NCBI GenBank assembly: GCA_025964935.1
Contig: JAOPXW010000356.1
Coordinates: 1-6,904 of the forward strand
DNA from: Friedmanniella sp.
Lineage (GTDB): Bacteria > Actinomycetota > Actinomycetes > Propionibacteriales > Propionibacteriaceae
DNA length: 6,904 nt
Reading direction: 5' to 3'
In this document: piece after piece, positions 1 through 6,238 of the stretch
How the letters are laid out: each line of letters begins with the position of its first letter
Position numbering within the stretch: the stretch's first letter is position 1
Notes under the pieces: generated by a model
What the model saw: the letters and a program-made list of their open reading frames with translations, nothing else
What the model was told of the DNA's origin: nothing
Databases searched by the model: none
Program-made: the position numbers and the translations under genes

Positions 1-30
1 GGGTGGGCGCGGCTCCGGCCGCACCCACCC
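1..30 (-). terminator. Strong hairpin after the last gene, probable transcription terminator
   Basis: Read on the minus strand, GGGTGGGTGCGGC pairs with GCCGCGCCCACCC around the four-base loop CGGA. All 13 pairs form in the minus-strand RNA, one as G-U, whereas in plus-strand RNA that pair is a C-A mismatch. The hairpin begins 31 nt after the patatin stop. Any following U-run lies beyond the left edge, so a rho-independent type cannot be confirmed. Confidence 0.65.
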
Positions 31-61
31 GCGTTCGTGTCCCCGCCCCCGGGTCGACGTC

Positions 62-1402
62 TCAGCCCGCGTACCGCTTCCGGGCCCCGCGCAGGAAGCG
101 CCGCCCCAGCTGCGCCACCGCGGCCGCCCGGTCGACCGGGCCGTGCACCCCCACGGGCTCGACCGACGCGAGCAGTGCGGCCGCCCCCCGGACCCCGAGC
201 CGTACGGTGGTGCTGAGCCGGTCCCCCACCTGCAGGCTCACCGTGGTGGCGTCGCTCCAGGCGTCCGGGCCCGGGTCGTCGACCAGGTCCCGCCGGGCGA
301 CCAGGGACTCCCAGCGCCCGTCCACCCGCACCCGGGCCCGGTAGGTCGCCGAGGTGGCGTCGATGCCGAGCCCGCCGTCGGCCAGGAAGCAGCGGCCGCC
401 CCAGGGGGCGTGGTCCAGGAACCCCGCGGTGCTGACCGGCCCGTCGGCCGGGTCCGAGGGCAGCACCGAGACCAGGTGCAGGACGAGCGGCTCACCGTCC
501 ACCTCGCCGTGCAACCGCTCCCGGAACCGGACGCCGGGCGGGGTGTCGGTCATCTGCGTACAGAAGCGGTCGGGCACCACCCCCGCCTCGGTCCGATGGT
601 CCAGATAGCCGCGGGCGTCCCGGTAGCCCATCGCCACCAGGTCGTCCGCGCTGATGCGGCCCAGGTAGAACTCGGGGTCCAGGGGCAGGGGGTGGTCGGG
701 TCGGACCACGTGCAGCACGAACGAGCGGCCGGCCTGCGCGGCCGCGTCGAAGTCGGCGAGCAGTGCTCCCATCGCACTCATCTCGATCATGTGCACGTAC
801 TGCTCCAGCGGCCCGTCGCCCCAGGTGCCGGTGTTGCCGATGCACCACAGCAGCCAGATCTCGTCGGCGCCCCGACGCAGCGCCTCGGCCACGTTGGCGT
901 CCCGGATCCACACGGCGTCGGTGTAGACCCGGCCGTCCCGCCGGAGCGGGGTCATGAACAGCGGCAGGGACATGCCTGCGGCCAGCAGCTCGGCGTCCAC
1001 GTCGACCGCGTCGACGGCCAGGCAGCGCTTGTCCCCGAAGTCGGCGACGTTGAACGTGCCGGCCGTGGGCGCGGAGCGGATGGCGCCGACGTCGATGCCC
1101 AGGGCCGGGAAGACCCGGGTCAGCAGCCCGTCCGCGTCCCCGAGGGCGGGCAGCGACCAGGGCCCGGTGAGGTAGTCGGCCAGCGGCAGCGCGGAGCCGA
1201 AGGCCCGGACGTCCAGCCCGGACCAGCGCTCGCACATCTGGGCCCCGGACACCCCCGAGAGCATCATGGCGGCGGTCAGGATGCCGCCCGAGGTGCCGTC
1301 GACGTGGTCGAAGGTGAGCCCGTCCTCCTCCAGCGCCCGCACGACCCCGGCCTGCCAGGCCACCCGCATCCCGCCGCCGGCACAGACCAGGGACCGGGTC
1401 AC
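62..1402 (-). CDS. Patatin-like phospholipase with a C-terminal domain resembling the first gene of the operon
   Basis: The protein has 446 residues from the GTG at 1402, chosen because it overlaps the previous stop as GTGA and places the glycine loop at the usual N-terminal position. The patatin domain spans about residues 1-285: oxyanion loop A-G-G-G-M-R (8-13), nucleophile Ser38 in G-T-S-G-G (36-40), and Asp162 in Y-T-D-A-V-W (160-165). The dyad Asp is normally in D-G-G or D-G-A; here D-A. Such enzymes hydrolyse acyl esters of phospholipids or other lipids. No signal peptide or transmembrane segment is evident. Residues ~289-446 form a second domain with F-R-E-R-L-H-G, G-G-R, and D-D-P-G-P-D-A-W-S-D-A-T-T (375-387) that parallels the product at 6235-6904. 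It is the last gene before the hairpin at 1-30. Confidence in the patatin call is high; the tail homology is from eye alignment. Confidence 0.94.
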   Translation of the reverse strand: MTRSLVCAGGGMRVAWQAGVVRALEEDGLTFDHVDGTSGGILTAAMMLSGVSGAQMCERWSGLDVRAFGSALPLADYLTGPWSLPALGDADGLLTRVFPALGIDVGAIRSAPTAGTFNVADFGDKRCLAVDAVDVDAELLAAGMSLPLFMTPLRRDGRVYTDAVWIRDANVAEALRRGADEIWLLWCIGNTGTWGDGPLEQYVHMIEMSAMGALLADFDAAAQAGRSFVLHVVRPDHPLPLDPEFYLGRISADDLVAMGYRDARGYLDHRTEAGVVPDRFCTQMTDTPPGVRFRERLHGEVDGEPLVLHLVSVLPSDPADGPVSTAGFLDHAPWGGRCFLADGGLGIDATSATYRARVRVDGRWESLVARRDLVDDPGPDAWSDATTVSLQVGDRLSTTVRLGVRGAAALLASVEPVGVHGPVDRAAAVAQLGRRFLRGARKRYAG

Positions 1403-1821
1403 GGGACCACCGCCACCGGGGCGGCCGGCACCGGGTGGCCGAGCCGCCGCGCATAGACGGCCAGGCCGACGGCGGTGGCCAGGTCGAAGAACGCCACCCC
1501 GAGGGCGACGGGGGCGAAGACCCCGGCCAGCACCCCGAGACAAACGGCCAGGAACGCCCCCAGCTTCTGACCGCCGGCCCAGCCCACGACCACCCGACTG
1601 GGGTCCGGCCGCAGCAGCACGTGGGTCAGCAGGCCCCCGACCACGACCATGAACATCCCGACCGTGCCGAACAGCTGCCGGGTGACGGGCGTGCGGTCCA
1701 CCCCCAGGGCGCCCAGCACCAGCCCGGGGGCGACCACCTGGACCGCCCCGGTCAGCGCCGTCACCGCCCCGAGCACGGTCAGCAGGGCCCGCAGCGGGTC
1801 GCGTCGGAGCCAGGCGCTCAT
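1399..1821 (-). CDS. Small integral membrane protein of unknown family
   Basis: The protein has 140 residues. The ATG at 1821 forms an ATGA overlap with the previous stop, and no Shine-Dalgarno precedes it. A short basic N-terminus (R-R-D-P-L-R) is followed by hydrophobic segments at about residues 11-32, 50-70, 85-104 and 105-124, then R-R and a Pro/Val/Ala-rich tail. By the positive-inside rule the ends are probably cytoplasmic. I do not recognise the family, and no catalytic or metal-binding pattern is visible. It pairs directly with the DUF1772-like gene in front and the patatin gene behind, so a shared membrane complex is possible but unproven. The stop overlaps the patatin GTG start (GTGA). 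Confidence 0.85.
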   Translation of the reverse strand: MSAWLRRDPLRALLTVLGAVTALTGAVQVVAPGLVLGALGVDRTPVTRQLFGTVGMFMVVVGGLLTHVLLRPDPSRVVVGWAGGQKLGAFLAVCLGVLAGVFAPVALGVAFFDLATAVGLAVYARRLGHPVPAAPVAVVP

Positions 1822-2303
1822 CGCAGGGCCGCCAGCAGGTCGCCCCGGCTGACCACGTAGCCCACGATGGCCAGCCAGGTCACACTGGAACCCCAGAAGC
1901 GCAGGTCGTTCAACCTCATCCAGCGCTCCAGCAGGGTGACCAGCTCGGCCTGGGAGGTGTACTCACCGCCCCGGATCCGCTTGTTGATCGGGATGATGAG
2001 CCGCTGGCCGATGAAGGTGAGGAAGACGATGCCGAGGAGGCAGACCACCGCCCAGACCAGGTACCAGGTGCCCCACTCGGTGACCACCAGGACGATCCCG
2101 GCGAGGAACATCACCGGCACCACCCCGGTGAAGAACTTCGTCGCCAGCAGGGTCGGCACCCCGAAGTGCACCAGCACGTTCTCCCGGGTCAACGAGCGCC
2201 AGGTCGGGTAGAGGAACAGCTTGAGCACCCACATGGTGCCGACGTACATCGTGGCCCCGAACAGGAAGTAGACGCTGTTCAGCAGCAGCAGCCACCCGGT
2301 CAT
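1818..2303 (-). CDS. Small four-helix membrane protein, DUF1772-like
   Basis: The protein has 161 residues, started at the ATG of an ATGA overlap with the decarboxylase gene. No Shine-Dalgarno is visible, so translation probably depends on reinitiation. Four hydrophobic segments are seen at about residues 4-31, 51-74, 78-99 and 134-151. Between the third and fourth lies a polar stretch with I-P-I-N-K-R-I-R-G-G (104-113) and W-M-R-L-N-D-L-R-F-W (128-137). A basic (I/L)-N-x-R-I-R after helix 3 followed by W-x-x-L-N-x-L-R before helix 4 is what I associate with DUF1772 (anthrone-oxygenase-like) membrane proteins. That assignment is from memory and moderate; the membrane nature is clear. It could carry out or support an oxidation in the membrane, or simply be a partner of the adjacent enzymes. 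The stop overlaps the next start as ATGA. Confidence 0.9.
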   Translation of the reverse strand: MTGWLLLLNSVYFLFGATMYVGTMWVLKLFLYPTWRSLTRENVLVHFGVPTLLATKFFTGVVPVMFLAGIVLVVTEWGTWYLVWAVVCLLGIVFLTFIGQRLIIPINKRIRGGEYTSQAELVTLLERWMRLNDLRFWGSSVTWLAIVGYVVSRGDLLAALR

Positions 2304-3316
2304 GGCCGGGGCGCAGTTCTGGGGTCGGGTGCGGTTCTCGGCTCGGAGCCGAGGAGGGCGACACCGCCGCGCCGGGGCGGCTCCAGCCAGTCCTGGGAGG
2401 TGCTCAGGTCGACCACGCTCCGCAGGGTGTCGCCGGTGTGGGCGGCGGCGGCGGCCTCGGCGCTGGCGGCGGTCAGGAACCACGACTCGAAGTAGTCGTC
2501 CAGGACGCCGTGGGAGTCGGGCAGGTAGGCGGTGAACACCGGCTTGGCGTCGATGTCGAGCCCCCGGAGCGCCCGCACCCCCGGGGCGTCGCCGAACCGC
2601 AGGGTGGCCTGGGCCCGCGCGCCGAAGGCCACGTCGGCGGACGCTTCGAAGTAGATGAACGACTTCATCAGCAGCCCGCGGAACGCGCAGTAGTTGGCCG
2701 TGCCCACCTTGAGCGGCAGCTGGGTGGCCGGCGGGCGGAGGATCTCGATGTGGCAGCCCAGCGCGCCGCCGTCCTCGTAGCGCGCCGAGATCGTGGTCGC
2801 CTCCTCGACGAAGTCCAGGCTGGCCTGGTGCTTGGGCATCCCCCAGATGCCCTTGCCACCCTTGACCGACACCTCCGAGCTGACGGGCAGGTCGACGACG
2901 AACTGCCCCAGCCCGTACGTCTTCTGCGCCAGCCCGGGCAGCAGCGGCGGCGCGGCCTGGGCCCCGTGGGTGACCGCGACCGCCAGCGAGTACTCGATGT
3001 AGGCCCCGATGTCGGTGGACAGGTAGTTCACCACCGTCACCACGAACAGGGCCCGCCGGCCGAGGCGGAACGGGTGCAGCTCGGTGCCCGGCAGCAGACC
3101 GACGGCGTCGGCGTACGCCATCGGAAAGGCGGCCATCAGCACCGGGCTGCGGTTGGAGTTGACCGGCATCGTGTAGGGGATCCCGTCGACCAGGGCGTGC
3201 TGGTCGGCGAGGCGCCGCTGCCGGCGGGGCACCGGTGAGGGCAGGGCGGACAGGGCGGCCCGGAGCAGCCGGACCCCCGCGGAGGGGGACCCGGTCGGGG
3301 CGGCTGAGGTGGTCAT
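2300..3316 (-). CDS. Acetoacetate-decarboxylase-family protein
   Basis: The protein has 338 residues, longer than the ~245 of clostridial acetoacetate decarboxylase, with extra N- and C-terminal stretches. Family blocks are the early P-Y-T-M-P-V-N (47-53), V-V-N-Y-L-S-T-D-I-G-A-Y-I-E-Y (95-109) and K-G-G-K-G-I-W-G-M-P-K-H (152-163). Lys162 (AAG at 2833-2831) aligns with the Schiff-base lysine of the family, and Glu108 is a candidate for the active-site acid. The classical enzyme has a second Lys right after the catalytic one; here it is His163. Family members act through a Schiff base on beta-keto acids, or as lyases/hydratases on related keto compounds, so the family name does not prove acetoacetate as substrate. 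No membrane segment or signal is seen. The tail is Ala-rich (residues 283-292) and ends in two copies of (E/D)-P-R-T-A-P. It overlaps both neighbours by ATGA. The lipid-hydrolase context suggests a keto acid derived from lipid or sterol breakdown, which is an inference. Confidence 0.92.
   Translation of the reverse strand: MTTSAAPTGSPSAGVRLLRAALSALPSPVPRRQRRLADQHALVDGIPYTMPVNSNRSPVLMAAFPMAYADAVGLLPGTELHPFRLGRRALFVVTVVNYLSTDIGAYIEYSLAVAVTHGAQAAPPLLPGLAQKTYGLGQFVVDLPVSSEVSVKGGKGIWGMPKHQASLDFVEEATTISARYEDGGALGCHIEILRPPATQLPLKVGTANYCAFRGLLMKSFIYFEASADVAFGARAQATLRFGDAPGVRALRGLDIDAKPVFTAYLPDSHGVLDDYFESWFLTAASAEAAAAAHTGDTLRSVVDLSTSQDWLEPPRRGGVALLGSEPRTAPDPRTAPRP
2309..2344 (-). repeat. Tandem 18-nt repeat encoding (E/D)PRTAP twice at the decarboxylase C-terminus
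   Basis: Two adjacent 18-nt units (2344-2327 and 2326-2309) match at 14 of 18 positions and encode E-P-R-T-A-P and D-P-R-T-A-P. The partly overlapping 17-nt palindrome CTCGGCTCGGAGCCGAG lies at 2337-2353. The tract lies just before the ATGA junction with the next gene and looks like a recent local duplication that lengthened the protein tail. Confidence 0.6.
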
Positions 3317-4401
3317 CGCTGGAGCTCCTGGAGGATGAGGGGGTAGGTGTCGCGGTGGGCGTTGCGGCCGAAGAAGACGTCGAGGTGGCCGTAGCCGGGG
3401 AGCACGTGCAGGGTGTCGTGGCTGTGGTGCCGCGTGCGCCGCAGGTGCTCGTGGGTGAGCCGCTGACTCTCGGGCAGGAAGCAGCGGTTGCGCTCCCCGG
3501 CCAGCAGCACGAAGCGGGCGTCGGTCTGGGGCGCTCGTACGGCGACATCGGCGGGCAGCCCGGGGACCCGCCCCGTCGGCACCAGGTGACCGGCGCGGAC
3601 GCTGTCGTGCATCTGGGCGAAGAAGCTCATCGGGACCTCGGCGAACTCGCCGTCGATCCACGCGTGGGTGGTCTCGTCCAGGTTGTCGTGGGACCACAGG
3701 GCGGGGTGTCCGCTGCCGTAGGTGAAGCTGACCATCCGGCAGACCGTGTTGTGGCACTCGGGGTGGGTGAGCCGGACCGCGGTCCGCAGCGCGGCCGGGA
3801 ACAGCCCGCTGCTCTTGTAGCCCCAGGCCGGCGACAGGTACGGCGTGACGCGGGAGATGAGCGGGGCCAGGTAGCCGATCTTGACCCGGGAGAACGCCGG
3901 GATCACCGGGTGCAGCGACACCGCGTTGCTGACCACGGTGTGGACCTCCGGCAGCAGCCCGGCGGCCATGGCCATGGTGAAGGAGGTCGAGCCCTGGCAG
4001 TGCACCACGGCCTTCAGCGAGGTGGCCCCGGTGGCCGAGAGCACGTGGCGGACGGCCGGCGGGTAGTCGTGCACGGCGGCGTCGTCCAGGGTCCAGGAGA
4101 CGGGGTCGAAGTCGATCGACGCGCGCCAGTTCAGCAGCCAGACGTCCCAGCCGTCCTCGACCAGGGCGTCGACCAGGGTGACCGGGAGCGGCGGGCGGAA
4201 GATCTCGGCGCGGACCCCGGCCCCGTGCACCAGCAGCACCGGTCCCCGCTCGGCCCGGCCGGGACCGGTCACGTGCAGCAGCGTCAGCGGACGGCCGTCG
4301 CCGGCCTGGAGCGGCACGACCTCGGTCTGCTGACCCCGGCGCCCCGGTGGCGGCGGGGCGTAGTCGGAGGCGTTGGTGGCCGCGTCAACGGGCGGGTTCA
4401 T
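3313..4401 (-). CDS. Alpha/beta hydrolase with a Cys at the nucleophile position
   Basis: The protein has 362 residues. The start is set by AGAAGGG 8 nt upstream. The fold is shown by V-L-L-V-H-G-A-G (55-62, oxyanion-hole strand and loop), W-D-V-W-L-L-N-W-R (85-93), the nucleophile elbow V-V-H-C-Q-G-S (132-138), L-L-A-G-E-R-N-R-C-F-L-P (299-310, the strand that normally carries the acid) and P-G-Y-G-H-L-D (335-341, catalytic His339). At the elbow the usual Ser is Cys135 (codon TGC at 3999-3997), as in dienelactone hydrolases and PHA synthases, so a Cys-His enzyme acting on esters or thioesters is plausible. The acid position is unclear (Glu303 or Asn305). No signal peptide or membrane helix is seen, so it is probably cytoplasmic. 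From memory, the H-G-A-G and P-G-Y-G-H blocks and the C-terminal R-D-x-Y-P-L-I resemble hydrolase modules fused to GMC oxidoreductases. The stop overlaps the next start as ATGA. The fold is sure; the substrate is unknown. Confidence 0.93.
   Translation of the reverse strand: MNPPVDAATNASDYAPPPPGRRGQQTEVVPLQAGDGRPLTLLHVTGPGRAERGPVLLVHGAGVRAEIFRPPLPVTLVDALVEDGWDVWLLNWRASIDFDPVSWTLDDAAVHDYPPAVRHVLSATGATSLKAVVHCQGSTSFTMAMAAGLLPEVHTVVSNAVSLHPVIPAFSRVKIGYLAPLISRVTPYLSPAWGYKSSGLFPAALRTAVRLTHPECHNTVCRMVSFTYGSGHPALWSHDNLDETTHAWIDGEFAEVPMSFFAQMHDSVRAGHLVPTGRVPGLPADVAVRAPQTDARFVLLAGERNRCFLPESQRLTHEHLRRTRHHSHDTLHVLPGYGHLDVFFGRNAHRDTYPLILQELQR
3325..3329 (-). promoter_or_regulatory. Ribosome binding site of the acetoacetate-decarboxylase-family gene
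   Basis: Minus-strand AGGAG lies 8 nt before the ATG at 3316, within the last codons of the hydrolase gene. Together with the ATGA overlap it fixes the start, although the frame is open further upstream. It is the best Shine-Dalgarno in the operon, which suggests that this gene can also recruit ribosomes on its own. Confidence 0.75.
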
Positions 4402-6238
4402 CGTCGAAGCCCTTCTGGGAGAGGTGGATGGCGGGCTCGACCAGCCGCGGCCGGAGCGGGGTGGCGGGCACGGGGCGGGACGATCCGGGGCTGACCTGCG
4501 CCAGGTCCCAGTCACGGCAGATCTCGTCCAGGACGATCGGGTAGACCTCGAGCGACCCGTCGGCCCGCAGACACATCCGGAGCAGGCCCTTGTGGTCCTC
4601 GACGGCCTGCCCCGCCATCCGCCAGCCGGCCACCTCGCCGCGGCGGACGAGCAGGATGAAGAGCGCGAAGGCCTCGCTGCCCAGGGCGGACCCGCCCACA
4701 CAGGCCAGCGCCGCCGCCCCCAGCAACACGACCGCGTCGGGCCACGACGCGGGCCACGGCAGCGCCACCGCGAGGATCAGCAGGAGGTGCGCGACCACCA
4801 GCTGCAGGCAGAGGGCCACCAGCGCCGACACCTTGCCCACGGGCCAGTCGGCCCCGCCGATGACGGCCGTCACCGCGGTCACCACCACCGGCACCAGGGG
4901 CAGGGCCAGCACGACCAGGGCGAACAGCGCCGCCTCGCCGACCGGGGTGTGCCGCAGGGCCCCGTCGACCGAGCTGCTCTGCCAGACGCTGAGCAGGCCC
5001 ACCAGGACGGCGAAGAGCAACAGGTGGACCGCACCGATGGTGAACCCGAACCACGGGTTGCGCAGCGGCAGCCAGACCTTGGTGAACGGCACGGCCAGCC
5101 GCCGACTCAGCCGTCGGCTGTCCTCCGGCGTCGGGTAGGTCGAGCCCGCCCGGGTGAACGCCCGGCTGGTCGGGTCCTTGCTGCGCATCCGGGAGCCGCG
5201 GGGCGGCAGCGCGAGGTGGTCCGGCAGCGTGTAGGTCTCCGACAGGTACGCCCCGCCCAGGCCGCAGGTGACCAGCTGGGTCCGGCGCGGGTCCGGGGTC
5301 GCGGGGCCCGCCTCGGTGTCGGGACCCTGCTCCTCATACCGGGTGTAGTGGTGGCTGTCGCCGCTGAGCCACAGCCGGACCTGGGCCCCGGTGCTGGTCG
5401 CGGTCTGGGTGTCCTTGTCGAAGGCGCCGCGCAGGAAGTTGCGCTCGAAGTAGTGCAGGGAGTTGAACGCGTCCGGGTTGCTGGCCCCGTGCACCCAGGC
5501 CGGGGTCGCCGCGCAGAAGATGATGGCGTCGCCCGGGGCGAGCCGGGTCGAGAGCTGGGTGTGGAAGTAGTCCAGCTGGGGTGCGTCGATGTACTCCCCG
5601 AGCTGGGAGTCCAGGCCGACCAGCCACCAGCCGGGGCGCAGCCGTACGGCGAAGTAGCTGCGGGACTGCACCGTGCGCCAGCTCCCCACGAAGCTGCGGG
5701 CGGTGAAGATCCGCAGGAACGAGCTGAGCCCGTCGTACCAGTCGTGGTTGCCGGGCAGGGCCAGCAGGGTGGGATGGTCCGCACCGGCTGGGAAGGCGGC
5801 CCCGAACGGGCCCGTCGTCCGGTCCTCGTACGCCCCGACGGAGGCCGTCGGGTAGACCTCGTCACCCCCCAGCACCAGCAGCCGGCCCCGGGGCAGCACG
5901 ATGGTGCCGGGCTCGCCCGGCGCCGGGTCGGGCAGCGCCACCTCGAGCTCCGGCTGACCCAGCAGCCAGGCCACGTTGTAGGTGGCGTCGAAGCCGTCAC
6001 CGGTGTCGGAGACGTAGTCGAACCAGAGGTCACCCCGGGCGTCCGGGGTGGGCGGCTCGATCTCGGGGGCCGTGAACACCGCCTGCAGCTCGCGCTTGTC
6101 GCCGAAGTCGGCGAAGATCTCGGCCACCACCACCTTGAGCCCGATCCGGACCAGCGACACCGGCGACAGCCAGCGGACGCAGTCCTGCGGCGCGAAGCCG
6201 AGGGCGCCGGCGTGCCGGGCCAGCTGCTGCCGGTTCAC
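4385..6238 (-). CDS. Membrane-attached calcineurin-like metallophosphoesterase
   Basis: This is a 617-residue protein from the GTG at 6238, chosen because it overlaps the previous stop as GTGA; longer in-frame starts reach back only into the preceding gene. No good Shine-Dalgarno is seen, so coupling is likely. The phosphoesterase domain covers about residues 70-335: S-D-T-G-D-G (77-82), G-G-D-E-V-Y-P (124-130), G-N-H-D-W-Y-D-G (163-170) and S-G-D-S-H-H-Y-x-R-Y (292-301). These match the metal-binding blocks of calcineurin-type enzymes, which hydrolyse phosphomono- or diesters with two metal ions. The classical D-x-H of block I reads D-T-G, and the usual lone His of block IV is not obvious (C-A-A-T-P at 242-246). 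About four hydrophobic segments follow (about 397-418, 434-460, 467-493, 500-531), then a polar tail with L-L-R-M-C-L-R-A-D-G and Y-P-I-V-L. There is no N-terminal signal, so the catalytic domain is probably cytoplasmic at the membrane. The substrate cannot be read from sequence. The end overlaps the next gene by 17 nt. Confidence 0.93.
   Translation of the reverse strand: MNRQQLARHAGALGFAPQDCVRWLSPVSLVRIGLKVVVAEIFADFGDKRELQAVFTAPEIEPPTPDARGDLWFDYVSDTGDGFDATYNVAWLLGQPELEVALPDPAPGEPGTIVLPRGRLLVLGGDEVYPTASVGAYEDRTTGPFGAAFPAGADHPTLLALPGNHDWYDGLSSFLRIFTARSFVGSWRTVQSRSYFAVRLRPGWWLVGLDSQLGEYIDAPQLDYFHTQLSTRLAPGDAIIFCAATPAWVHGASNPDAFNSLHYFERNFLRGAFDKDTQTATSTGAQVRLWLSGDSHHYTRYEEQGPDTEAGPATPDPRRTQLVTCGLGGAYLSETYTLPDHLALPPRGSRMRSKDPTSRAFTRAGSTYPTPEDSRRLSRRLAVPFTKVWLPLRNPWFGFTIGAVHLLLFAVLVGLLSVWQSSSVDGALRHTPVGEAALFALVVLALPLVPVVVTAVTAVIGGADWPVGKVSALVALCLQLVVAHLLLILAVALPWPASWPDAVVLLGAAALACVGGSALGSEAFALFILLVRRGEVAGWRMAGQAVEDHKGLLRMCLRADGSLEVYPIVLDEICRDWDLAQVSPGSSRPVPATPLRPRLVEPAIHLSQKGFDDEPAR
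4410..4416 (-). promoter_or_regulatory. Ribosome binding site of the alpha/beta hydrolase gene
   Basis: On the minus strand AGAAGGG lies 8 nt before the ATG at 4401. It sits inside the end of the metallophosphoesterase gene. It supports ATG 4401 over the many longer in-frame possibilities, and this is the one junction where the overlap is 17 nt rather than 4. Confidence 0.65.

Noticed and set aside
2440..2480. GCG/GCC-rich run within the decarboxylase gene as a possible microsatellite
   Set aside because: It encodes an Ala-rich helix with interspersed Ser and Glu and mixed codons, common in high-GC actinobacteria.
4402..4701. Longer versions of the alpha/beta hydrolase, decarboxylase, phosphoesterase and patatin genes from upstream in-frame starts
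   Set aside because: The extensions lie inside the preceding genes and encode low-complexity Arg/Pro/Ser-rich sequence. The overlap starts, two with Shine-Dalgarno sites, are better.
1025..6112. A near-identical 23-nt stretch (one mismatch) encoding A-D-F-G-D-K-R in the patatin gene (1025-1045) and the phosphoesterase gene (6092-6112)
   Set aside because: The flanking sequence does not match, the two domains are unrelated, and each heptapeptide fits its own family context. Shared residues plus restricted codon choice explain the nucleotide match.
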